Assembly (NCBI RefSeq): GCF_024372725.1
Contig: NZ_VOUA01000001.1
Location: forward strand, 353,868-417,867
DNA from: Methanosarcina sp. KYL-1
GTDB taxonomy: Archaea > Halobacteriota > Methanosarcinia > Methanosarcinales > Methanosarcinaceae
Length of the DNA stretch: 64,000 nucleotides
Direction: 5' to 3'
Of the stretch, positions 23,582 to 31,012 are shown piece after piece. The notes under the pieces were generated by a model. That model had not been told where the DNA came from. It was given only the letters and a program-made list of their open reading frames with translations, and searched no databases. The position numbers and the translations under genes were made by a program. Numbering within the stretch: the first letter of the stretch is position 1; every line of letters starts with the position of its first letter.

Positions 23582-24796
23582 TCAGTGAATCGCATCGTAG
23601 GCACATTCCCCATGCATGGAGATATCCAGTCCTGCCAGCTCTTCTTCATCCGAAACTTTGACCGGAGTTATTACATTTATGAGCATCAGCATAATGTAGG
23701 TAAATATAAATGCATAGATTGAAGCCCCTGCAACAACTGCGAGTTCTTTGATAAAGAATGCAGTGCCGCCGTAAAGCAGTCCGTCAGCTCCTACCGGATT
23801 TATGGCAGTTGAAGCAAAGACTCCAAGGAGAATTGTCCCTGTCACTCCTCCTATTCCGTGAACGCCCCATACGTCCAGGGCATCATCCCATTTCATCCTG
23901 TTTTTAATATGTACTGCAAAGTAGCAGGTAATAGCTCCGATGATGCCCATTAATGCAGCCACATGCAAAGAGACAAGGCCTGCTGCAGGAGTAATTGTTG
24001 CAAGCCCTGCAACAGCTCCTGTCATAAGCCCCACGAATTTTGGCTTTGTTTCCCTGAACCACTCTATTATCATCCAGGTAATGGCCGCAAAAGATGCTGC
24101 AATGTCGCTGTTCAGGAATGCGAGTGCTGTAATCCCGTCCACATTGAGTTCACTGCCAGCGTTAAATCCGTACCAGCCAAACCAGAGAAGTGCAGTTCCG
24201 ACAGCCATTAAGGGGATATTGTTTGGCTTTGAATCTTTATACTTCCTTGAGCCTACGAAAAATACTGAGGCAAGGGCAGCAAATCCGGCTGTCGCATGAA
24301 CCACGATTCCGCCAGCAAAGTCGATAACTCCCATTTCTGCAAGCAGGCCGCCTCCCCAGACCATATGCACAAAAGGATAGTAAACAAAGAGCTGCCAGAC
24401 GACAAGGAAAATTATGTAAGCCTTAAAAGTAATCCGGTTTGCAAATGCTCCCGTAATCAGGGCCGGGGTAATGATTGCAAACATCATCTGGTAAGCTACG
24501 AAGACGAGTTCGGGAAATCCGGCATCTCCAAACATATCAGTCGGAGCAATCCCATTCAAGAACATTTTGTCCAGGTTTCCTAAGATTGCACCTTCTCCTC
24601 CGCTGAAGCAGAGAGAATATCCTACGAAAAACCATAATATAGTTGTCAGCCCGAGAGAAACAAAACTCTGCATCATAATCCCTAAAATGTTTCTCTTACA
24701 GGCAAGCCCTCCGTAAAAGAATGCCAGACCAGGGGTCATAAGCATTACAAGACTTGTCGCAAGCAGCATAAAGCCTGTTGAACCAGTATTTAACAT
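23582..24796 (-). CDS. amtB: Ammonium transporter AmtB (tandem copy B)
   Basis: 404 residues with the same Amt signatures as copy A (FGWYGFNAGSELNVDG, DDALDVWGVHGIGGVTG). The two proteins differ mainly in the loop after FLHGI/FLNGI and in the C-terminal tail (GECAYDAIH against GECAYDTGVF). The C-terminal tail of Amt proteins contacts GlnK, so tail divergence could give different PII control. The leader sequence before the ATG is almost identical to that of copy A over about 40 bp. Confidence 0.95.
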   Translation of the reverse strand: MLNTGSTGFMLLATSLVMLMTPGLAFFYGGLACKRNILGIMMQSFVSLGLTTILWFFVGYSLCFSGGEGAILGNLDKMFLNGIAPTDMFGDAGFPELVFVAYQMMFAIITPALITGAFANRITFKAYIIFLVVWQLFVYYPFVHMVWGGGLLAEMGVIDFAGGIVVHATAGFAALASVFFVGSRKYKDSKPNNIPLMAVGTALLWFGWYGFNAGSELNVDGITALAFLNSDIAASFAAITWMIIEWFRETKPKFVGLMTGAVAGLATITPAAGLVSLHVAALMGIIGAITCYFAVHIKNRMKWDDALDVWGVHGIGGVTGTILLGVFASTAINPVGADGLLYGGTAFFIKELAVVAGASIYAFIFTYIMLMLINVITPVKVSDEEELAGLDISMHGECAYDAIH

Positions 24797-24858
24797 CTTT
24801 TCATCCCATCTTTTTTATATGATAACTAGGAAGCCTCAAATCTCTTACCTCCTTCCTA
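24797..24858 (-). promoter_or_regulatory. Conserved leader of amtB copy B
   Basis: The roughly 40 bp before the ATG, including CATCCCATCTTTTTTATATG and AACTAGGAAGCCTCA, repeats the leader of copy A. TAGGAA (24827-24832) and TTCCTA (24853-24858) can pair. Confidence 0.5.
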
Positions 24859-25103
24859 CTCTATTCTACTTAATTTTTTCGACTTTTTCAAATAAAAATA
24901 ATAGTATTAAAATAATTCTTAGATTATAACCGATTCAAAAAAGGCTGAATAATGCCGAAAAGACAGAAATAGATCAATAAAAGCCTGGGATAATTGACTC
25001 TAGAAAACGTATCAAATTGTTTTGGTTTCATGAAATTGATTCTTTTCTATCCATGAAACCGAATCAAAAATCAGAAAGGTACAGGTGGTGGGTTTGCCTG
25101 TAC
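24859..25103. other. Intergenic, no gene seen
   Basis: AT-rich gap between the third amtB and copy B. It contains an imperfect inverted pair around GGTTTCATGAAATTGATTC and CCATGAAACCGAATC (25023-25067), possibly a terminator-like hairpin. Confidence 0.35.
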
Positions 25104-26297
25104 TCAAATGTTATATGCTGCTTCTCCGTGCTGTGTCCGGTCAAGCCCGATATTTTCTTCGCTCTCGCTTACCTTGAGCCCTATCGTCCTGTGGAGCACA
25201 AACCCGATGATGAAGGTGCAAACACTTGCGTAGATAAGCGTGATAACAACTCCTTCTACCTGGAGCAGCAGCTGCTCGGGGTTTCCGAGCAGGAGCCCTG
25301 CAGACCCCACGCTTGCAAATATACCTGTCAGAATCGCACCTGTTATTCCGCCTACCCCGTGGACTCCAAAGGCATCAAGAGAGTCATCATACCCGAACCT
25401 TCCCTTGAGCATTACGGCCTGGTAGCAGATAAAGCTTGTAATCGCGCCTATCGGAATTGCTGCCATGGGGGTGACAAAACCTGCAGCCGGGGTTATGGCA
25501 ACAAGCCCTGCCAGGATCCCTGTTGCAAACCCGAGGGCAGTAGGACGCCCCAAATGGATCCATTCCATAGTCATCCAGACAAACCCTGCGGCTGCGGGCG
25601 CTACGAGTGTTGTAATGAATGCAAGGGCTGCGATCTCATTTGCAGCAAGGGACGAGCCAGCATTGAACCCGAACCATCCGAACCAGAGAAGCCCGGTCCC
25701 CAGGAGAGTAAGGGTAACGTTATGCGGCTTTATCGAATCTATTCCGTACCCTCTCCTCTTGCCAAGGAAGAGCAAAATCGCGAGGGAGGAGATGCCTGAT
25801 GTTACATGGACTACAGTGCCGCCTGCAAAGTCAAGGGCTTCTCCTGTAAGGAACCCGCCGCCCCAGACCCAGTGGCAGACCGGCGCATAGACAATAAGTC
25901 CCCAGAGTGCAATGAATGCAATGTATGACTTAAACTTAACACGCCCTACAATGGCACCTGAGATCAGGGCAGGCGTAATTATTGCAAACATTCCCTGAAA
26001 CGCGACAAATGCATATGTGGGAATTGTACCCGTTACCGAGTAGGGATCAATTCCTTGCAGGAAGATGTGATTGAGGCCTCCTATGAACCCGTTTCCGGTC
26101 CCAAACGCAAGTGAGTAACCTATTACCACCCATTCGAGAGCCATGACGCCCATTGCAACAAATGAATGCATCATGCTGCTCAGGACATTCTTACGCTGAA
26201 CCAGTCCGCCGTAAAACAGTGCAAGCCCTGGAAGCATTAACAATACAAGGGCAGATGAAATCAACACCCATACGGTATCTGCTGCTACGATTGCCAT
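25104..26297 (-). CDS. amtB: Ammonium transporter AmtB (glnK-linked)
   Basis: About 397 residues from ATG 26297 (MAIVAADTVW), preferred over earlier codons because GAGGTGG is correctly spaced. Amt signatures: LPGLALFYGGLVQRKN, GAIVGRVKFKSYIAF, FGWFGFNAGSSLAANE and DDSLDAFGVHGVGGITG with the pore histidine. It diverges from the tandem pair and forms a separate Amt lineage. GlnK is encoded 11 bp upstream, the classic glnK-amtB arrangement in which uridine- or 2-oxoglutarate-state-dependent GlnK blocks the channel. Confidence 0.95.
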   Translation of the reverse strand: MAIVAADTVWVLISSALVLLMLPGLALFYGGLVQRKNVLSSMMHSFVAMGVMALEWVVIGYSLAFGTGNGFIGGLNHIFLQGIDPYSVTGTIPTYAFVAFQGMFAIITPALISGAIVGRVKFKSYIAFIALWGLIVYAPVCHWVWGGGFLTGEALDFAGGTVVHVTSGISSLAILLFLGKRRGYGIDSIKPHNVTLTLLGTGLLWFGWFGFNAGSSLAANEIAALAFITTLVAPAAAGFVWMTMEWIHLGRPTALGFATGILAGLVAITPAAGFVTPMAAIPIGAITSFICYQAVMLKGRFGYDDSLDAFGVHGVGGITGAILTGIFASVGSAGLLLGNPEQLLLQVEGVVITLIYASVCTFIIGFVLHRTIGLKVSESEENIGLDRTQHGEAAYNI

Positions 26298-26308
26298 CCT
26301 CATCCACC

Positions 26309-26653
26309 TCAAATAGCAGCAGGTCCGCTTTCGTCCGTGCGGATCCTTATAACATTTTCAAGCGGGAGCACGAATATCTTGCCGCTTCCTACACTGTCGT
26401 CATTGCCCTTTGCTCCCCTCTTTATTGCTTCAATCGTTGGTTGCAGGAAATCATCGTTTACTGCAATTTCAAGCCTGATTTTCTCAAGAAGTGTTATTTC
26501 TCCTTCCATCGCCCTGTAGATTTCCATATGCCCTTTTTGCGCTCCATATCCCAAAGCGGACGAGACCGTCAATCGGTTTACTTCAACTTTCTGAAGTTCA
26601 CGTTTGACTGCATCAAGCCTCTCAGGCCTTATCATTGCTATTATGTACTTCAT
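26309..26653 (-). CDS. glnK: PII signal-transduction protein GlnK
   Basis: About 114 residues from ATG 26653 (MKYIIAMIRPERLDAVKREL), preferred over an in-frame GTG because GGTGG is 5 bases before it. Pfam P-II landmarks: GYGAQKGHMEIYR at the T-loop base with the ligand Gln, and the C-terminal VGSGKIFVLPLENVIRIRTDE. The T-loop tip is unusual: MEGEITLLEK replaces the common GAEYVVDFLPK, so the tyrosine uridylylated in bacteria is missing. It is expected to bind ATP/ADP and 2-oxoglutarate and gate the adjacent AmtB. Confidence 0.92.
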   Translation of the reverse strand: MKYIIAMIRPERLDAVKRELQKVEVNRLTVSSALGYGAQKGHMEIYRAMEGEITLLEKIRLEIAVNDDFLQPTIEAIKRGAKGNDDSVGSGKIFVLPLENVIRIRTDESGPAAI

Positions 26654-26720
26654 CGGAACCACCAACAGGTTACCTATATCCTATATTCTAATATTTTAAG
26701 TTATCGTATCCCGTGAAAAA
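26654..26720 (-). promoter_or_regulatory. glnK promoter region with GGTAACC element
   Basis: On the minus strand, ATATAGGATATAGGTAACC precedes the ribosome site. The ATATAGGATA and GGTNACC blocks resemble those at the nifH promoter (38881-38912), consistent with shared nitrogen control, possibly NrpR (inference). Confidence 0.4.
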
Positions 26721-26821
26721 TAATCACGTAACTACTGTGTAAATTTGCACAGTATTTTTCCTGTTTTCCAAAATCTCTCCCCGTACGAGAGCTTTTATTC
26801 CCTGAACTCAAATTCAGAAGT

Positions 26822-27703
26822 ATGTTCGAAGAAATTGGCAGCGTAAGAAACGAAGCTGATGAAACGTCCCTGCAGATCCTGGCCCTTTTCCGGGACAGCA
26901 TAAGCGAGATCCGCTTAAAAGAACCGGAGTCAGTATCCGCATATTTCAATCCCGGCTATTCCACTTATCTGGTTGTCCACACCCCTCTCAATATCCAGTA
27001 CCCTGAAAAAAGGAAAGAATGGAACCTGCGCTTTTCCGGGGACCTCGGGGTCTCAGTCGTTGAACTGGTGGTAGCAGAGGCCGGAAGTGCTTATGTGCGC
27101 GGGCTCATGGCTGTAAACGGTTCAAAAATCTATGCTGTCCTGCCCTTTACGGCAATTGATGCGGAAAAAGCTGAAAAGGCACTGTTTCCTGAAGACCGGA
27201 TGGGGCGCGTGAGGGCGCAGGTGCTCCCTTCAGTCCTTCCCGGGGTCAAAGGGGACATCATCCTTGACATTGGCTGCGGTTTCGGAAGCCTCACGATGGA
27301 GCTTGCAAAGCAAAACCCCGACTCAACGGTCTACGGGATCGACCTCCACGACTCCCTGACCGGCCAGGCGCAGATGAATGCAGAAGTTCTGGGTGTCCCG
27401 AATGTGGAGTTCAGGACAGGAAGCGCTTACGCCCTTCCTTTTGGTGCCGGTTCGATGGATTCGGCTACCTGCTTCTTCATGCTCCACCACCTTGAAGACA
27501 TTAAGTTTGCCCTGTTTGAGATCAGGAGGGTGCTGAAAACTGGAGGGCAGCTGACTGCTGTCGAGCCCATGGAGCAGCATCACCACCACGGGCCTCAGCT
27601 TTCGGAGGCCGCCTGGAAAGAGCTCTTTGAAAACGCGGGTTTTGACGTAGAGGCGGAAAGCAGGGCAGGTGCAGTGGTTTTAAGAGCAGTAAAAAGAAGC
27701 TGA
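26822..27703 (+). CDS. Class I SAM-dependent methyltransferase
   Basis: 293 residues. The N-terminal ~135 residues are a domain I do not recognise. The C-terminal Rossmann methyltransferase has motif I I-I-L-D-I-G-C-G-F-G-S-L (about 144-155), VYGIDLHD as the acidic loop, GSAYALPFGAGSMDSATCFFMLHHL as motif IV, and VLKTGGQLTAVEP. Substrate unknown (small molecule of the UbiE/arsenite-methylase type possible). A histidine run EQHHHHGP occurs near residue 257. Divergent from glnK. Confidence 0.85.
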   Translation: MFEEIGSVRNEADETSLQILALFRDSISEIRLKEPESVSAYFNPGYSTYLVVHTPLNIQYPEKRKEWNLRFSGDLGVSVVELVVAEAGSAYVRGLMAVNGSKIYAVLPFTAIDAEKAEKALFPEDRMGRVRAQVLPSVLPGVKGDIILDIGCGFGSLTMELAKQNPDSTVYGIDLHDSLTGQAQMNAEVLGVPNVEFRTGSAYALPFGAGSMDSATCFFMLHHLEDIKFALFEIRRVLKTGGQLTAVEPMEQHHHHGPQLSEAAWKELFENAGFDVEAESRAGAVVLRAVKRS

Positions 27704-27775
27704 AGCGGGAAGACAAGGCTTAAGCAGGTGCCGGCGCTCTTCCCGGCTGCGAAGCAGACGGTCTTTTTCAAAGAT

Positions 27776-27968
27776 CTTTTTTATTTTTTTTATGGGAGGG
27801 GAGAGGCGCCGCCAGGCAAGCTGGCGGTGTGTTTCTCTTACACAGGGGCTAAAAAACGGTTAAGGGGTTGATGAAAGTAGTTCCCGGGCAAATAGGAGGC
27901 AGCATTTCCCTATAGCGAAGAGCCGAAATCCTGCCCGAAGTATTAACCGGGGCATTTTCCTGCCCCGG
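27776..27968. terminator. T-run and hairpins in methyltransferase-modC convergent gap
   Basis: T-rich tract at 27776-27791, then hairpins CCGCCAG (27809-27815)/CTGGCGG (27821-27827) and a strong CCGGGGCA (27947-27954)/TGCCCCGG (27961-27968) with a 6-base loop. They lie between convergent genes and probably end transcription from both sides. Confidence 0.5.
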
Positions 27969-28011
27969 ATTAAAAAAAGGACTTGTTAAGTCCCTTAAAT
28001 TTTTAAGTCCA

Positions 28012-29142
28012 TTAAAAGACGATCATATCCGATGCTCTGAGCCTGACCATGCATTCGTCTCCGGTCCCAATTTTTAATGAGTCAAAGACGTGGTTTGCGA
28101 CCTCTACTTTCAGGATGTCCTCGCTGTCTTTGAGTATGAGGGACATGATCCGGCTGGTGCCTTTGTTCACCACGTTCATTATTATGCCGTCGAAGAGGTT
28201 TTTCCTGTCTTCCTGGCGGATGACGTGCATGTTTTTCCTGTCCACAAGCTCGACGTTCTCAGGCCTGATGCCCCAGCTGACCCTGTCTCCTGCTTTTCGT
28301 TCTATATAGGGGGCGGTAATTTCCGTTCCGAGGGACCACAGGAATGTGCACTCGGCTCCGTTTCCGTGTCCTTCTACCACGGCATTATCAAAGAGGTTTG
28401 AGAACCCCACAAGTTCGGCCGCATAGCGGGTTTTCGGGTGGTAGAATATGTCTTCGGGGGAGCCTATCTGCTGCACCCTGCCGTCTTCAAAGACTGCCAT
28501 CCGGTCTGCCATAGTAAAGGCTTCTACAGGGTCGTGGGTAATGAAGATTACAGGAATCTTGAGCCTTTTCTGGATATCTCTCAATTCTTTTCTGAGTTTC
28601 AGGCGGACTACGGTGTCCAGGGCTGAAAAAGGCTCGTCCAGGAGCAGGACTTCCGGATTGGGGGCAAGGGCTCTTGCAAGTGCCACTTTCTGCTTTTGCC
28701 CGCCGGAGAGTTCGTCCGGGTATGCAAACTCAAGTTCCTCGATTCCCACAAGGCCCAGCATCTCATTCACCCTCTCCGCTTTTTCCGCAGGGCTCCTGCC
28801 TTTAAGCCCGAACTCGATGTTCTGGCGCACATTCATGTGCGGGAAGAGAGCGTTTTCCTGGAACATGTACCCGATTTTCCGCTTCTGGGGAGGCAGGTTT
28901 ACTCTCTTCCTGCTGTCGAAGTACACTGCCCCGTTTATCCTGATAATCCCTGCGTCCGGGGTCTCAAGCCCTGCAATGCAGCGCAGAGCAGTGGTTTTTC
29001 CCGAACCGGAGCAGCCGAACAGGACCGCAAAATCGGAACCGGCATCAAAGCTGCAGTGCATTGAAAAGCTGGGTTTTTCCCCCTTCTTTTTCCTGTGTTT
29101 CCTTCCGTAGAATTCCTTTTCAATGTCAACTTCAATAGTCAT
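28012..29142 (-). CDS. modC: Molybdate ABC transporter, ATP-binding protein
   Basis: 376 residues. Walker A is G-C-S-G-S-G-K-T-T-A (about 59-68), the ABC signature is LSGGQKQKVALARALA, Walker B is VLLLDEPFSALD, and the switch His is in IFITHD. After about residue 240 a C-terminal OB-type domain (WGIRPENVEL) resembles the regulatory domain of ModC/WtpC-type ATPases. It energises oxyanion uptake by ModB. The start is supported by AGGTGA. It follows modB by 32 bp; placement next to nif genes indicates molybdenum supply for nitrogenase. Confidence 0.92.
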   Translation of the reverse strand: MTIEVDIEKEFYGRKHRKKKGEKPSFSMHCSFDAGSDFAVLFGCSGSGKTTALRCIAGLETPDAGIIRINGAVYFDSRKRVNLPPQKRKIGYMFQENALFPHMNVRQNIEFGLKGRSPAEKAERVNEMLGLVGIEELEFAYPDELSGGQKQKVALARALAPNPEVLLLDEPFSALDTVVRLKLRKELRDIQKRLKIPVIFITHDPVEAFTMADRMAVFEDGRVQQIGSPEDIFYHPKTRYAAELVGFSNLFDNAVVEGHGNGAECTFLWSLGTEITAPYIERKAGDRVSWGIRPENVELVDRKNMHVIRQEDRKNLFDGIIMNVVNKGTSRIMSLILKDSEDILKVEVANHVFDSLKIGTGDECMVRLRASDMIVF

Positions 29143-29174
29143 TCAGGCCCTCACCTTTTAGTCTCACCTTTTTT

Positions 29175-29840
29175 TCATCGTTCTCCCAGTTTGTTGGTGG
29201 CTGCAATCGTTATAAGGGATATGGCAACCAGGACGAGCACCAGCAGATTGGCAAGTTCGCTGTTTCCCGTCTGGTATGCGTTATAAATGGAAAGCGACAT
29301 AGTGCTTGTTTTCCCGGGAATGTTTCCGGCAACCATCAGGGTTGCCCCGAATTCTCCCACGGCTCTTGCAAAACTCAGGACACAGCCCGCAAGAATCCCT
29401 TTTTTTGCAAGGGGCAGGGTTATGAAGAGCGCGGTTTCGAGTTCGCTTCTCCCCAGGATGCTGGAAGCTTCCTCCACACTCCGGTCCACGGCTCCTATAG
29501 CTGAAGTTGCAGTCTTTACCATCAGGGGCAGGGACACCACAAAAGCCGCAATTGCCGCCGCCTGCCAGGTAAAAAGGATCCCGTTCCAGCCGAGCAATAA
29601 AAGTTTGCTGCCTATTGCTCCGTTTTTCCCCAGAAGGATTACCAGAAGATACCCCGTGACAGTTGGGGGCAGGACCATGGGAAGGGTTACAAACGCATCA
29701 GCCAGCCATTTTCCGGCAAAATCCCGCTTTGCCAGCAGGTAAGAGATGCACACTCCCAGCACTGCTACAAAAAAGGTCGTAACCAGGGCAATCCTGAGAG
29801 TAAGCAGGAGAGGAGTCATGACCGTTTGAAGCGTTTCCAT
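29175..29840 (-). CDS. modB: Molybdate ABC transporter permease
   Basis: 221 residues with five to six membrane helices. The EAA-type loop VEEASSILGRSELETALFITLPLAKKGILAG (about 139-170) is the ModC docking site. Other motifs, LPMVLPPTVTGYLLVILLG and RAVGEFGATLMVAGNIPGKT, are characteristic of ModB. It forms the transmembrane channel of the molybdate (or tungstate) importer. Confidence 0.95.
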   Translation of the reverse strand: METLQTVMTPLLLTLRIALVTTFFVAVLGVCISYLLAKRDFAGKWLADAFVTLPMVLPPTVTGYLLVILLGKNGAIGSKLLLLGWNGILFTWQAAAIAAFVVSLPLMVKTATSAIGAVDRSVEEASSILGRSELETALFITLPLAKKGILAGCVLSFARAVGEFGATLMVAGNIPGKTSTMSLSIYNAYQTGNSELANLLVLVLVAISLITIAATNKLGER

Positions 29841-29870
29841 AGATATCCCTAGTTCCTCTTTGGGATCACA

Positions 29871-29953
29871 GAAAATCGGAGATTTTCTGGGAGTTGCACT
29901 GTAAGTGCAACAGCACGGGGTCCGTTTCGCTCGCTTTGCTCGCTCAAGCGGAC
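29871..29953 (-). promoter_or_regulatory. Three consecutive hairpins between modA and modB
   Basis: CAGAAAATC-GGA-GATTTTCTG (29871-29891), GTTGCACT-GTA-AGTGCAAC (29893-29911), and GTCCG...CGGAC (29920-29953) with inner GCTCGC repeats. They fill the 188-bp modA-modB intercistronic gap; they may attenuate or process the transcript so that modA exceeds modBC. Confidence 0.5.
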
Positions 29954-30028
29954 TAAAAACGCCAGGGCAACCGTAAATGGCGTAACCCTATCGTTCTTTT
30001 TTCCCTGTGCTTCCTTGCTTTTTGTGGT

Positions 30029-30844
30029 TTAAATCTTCGTTATTCCAAAGCCGTATCCTTCCAGGATTTCCTGTCCCTGCTGTCCGGTTACGAAGTCAAC
30101 GAATTCCTGTGCTGTCTCTTTATTTCCCGACTCGCTGAGGACTGCTATCGGGTAGGAAATCGAGGCGTTTACCGGAACCGTATAAGTTATTTTGTAGAGG
30201 TCTTTCTGTCCGCTTTCGGCATCGGTACGGTATACAAAGCCTGCTTCAACTTCTCCCGTTTCCACGTAGGTAAGTACCTGCTTTACATTTTCTGCAAGAA
30301 TGACTTTTCCTTCGATTTCGTCCCGGAGTCCGGTTTCCTCAAGAGCCTGTTCCGTATATTTTCCTACAGGGGCAGTCTCCGGGTTTCCTATTGCGATTTT
30401 CTCAACGCTACCTTCGGTGAGGTCTTCAAGGGACGCAGGGTAAGTTCCGGATTCTATGGAATCCTCCGGCACTACCATCACCAGGGTGTTGGATGTGAAG
30501 TCCTTTCTCGAACGTTCTTCAATCAACCCTTTTTCCGAAAGGATGTCCATGTGGCTTTCGGATGCCGAGGCAAATACATCGATTGGAGCCCCGCCTTCGA
30601 TCTGCATCCTGAGGGTCCCGGAACCCGCAAAGTTCAGTTCGACATCGGTGCCCGGTTTTGCGGCTTCAAACTCCTCCGCTATATCCGTAAACGCCTCAGT
30701 CAGGCTTGCAGCAGCCGAAACCGTGATGATGGTCGGCTGCTCTTCTTCAGTTTCCGGGGAAGCAGCAAGGAAGACGACTATTCCGAGGCAGATGACTGCT
30801 GCAATGATTGGAAGTATCAGTTTTTTTATTTTAGTTTCGTCCAT
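30029..30844 (-). CDS. modA: Molybdate-binding protein
   Basis: 271 residues. One N-terminal hydrophobic segment (ILPIIAAVICLGIVVFLAA) anchors or exports the protein; no lipobox cysteine is visible. Binding-protein motifs follow: TIITVSAAASLTEAFTDIAEEFEAAKPGTDVELNFAGSG with the oxyanion-binding serines, and GAPIDVFASASESHMDIL. The C-terminus has VNASISYPIAVL and FVDFVTGQQGQEILEGYGF. It captures molybdate outside the membrane for ModBC. First gene of the mod cluster, with a palindrome at its promoter. Confidence 0.95.
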   Translation of the reverse strand: MDETKIKKLILPIIAAVICLGIVVFLAASPETEEEQPTIITVSAAASLTEAFTDIAEEFEAAKPGTDVELNFAGSGTLRMQIEGGAPIDVFASASESHMDILSEKGLIEERSRKDFTSNTLVMVVPEDSIESGTYPASLEDLTEGSVEKIAIGNPETAPVGKYTEQALEETGLRDEIEGKVILAENVKQVLTYVETGEVEAGFVYRTDAESGQKDLYKITYTVPVNASISYPIAVLSESGNKETAQEFVDFVTGQQGQEILEGYGFGITKI

Positions 30845-30897
30845 TGTACTTCTTCCTTATTTTTCTGTAAAATCTGAACTTTGTACCCTTTCTTTTT

Positions 30898-30931
30898 CGT
30901 TATGTTCAGTTGGAAATAACGCATATATAGT
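30898..30931 (-). promoter_or_regulatory. modA promoter: TATA box and CGTTAT-N12-ATAACG palindrome
   Basis: CGTTAT (30898-30903) and ATAACG (30916-30921) are perfect inverted arms with a 12-bp spacer, directly downstream of the TATA box ACTATATATGC (30931-30921, minus strand). The arms resemble bacterial ModE half-sites. Position over the start site suggests repression by a molybdate-responsive regulator. Confidence 0.6.
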
Positions 30932-31012
30932 TTGTGATTCACTTCCCAAGGAATATCAAGAAATGGATACAGAGTCAACCTCATTTTACATAACTGCTCA
31001 TACCTGGCCTAC

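Noticed and set aside
27947..27968. Strong CCGGGGCA hairpin as a molybdenum-cofactor riboswitch for mod genes
   Set aside because: It lies downstream of modC in a convergent gap and is a simple stem-loop without riboswitch complexity; treated as a terminator.
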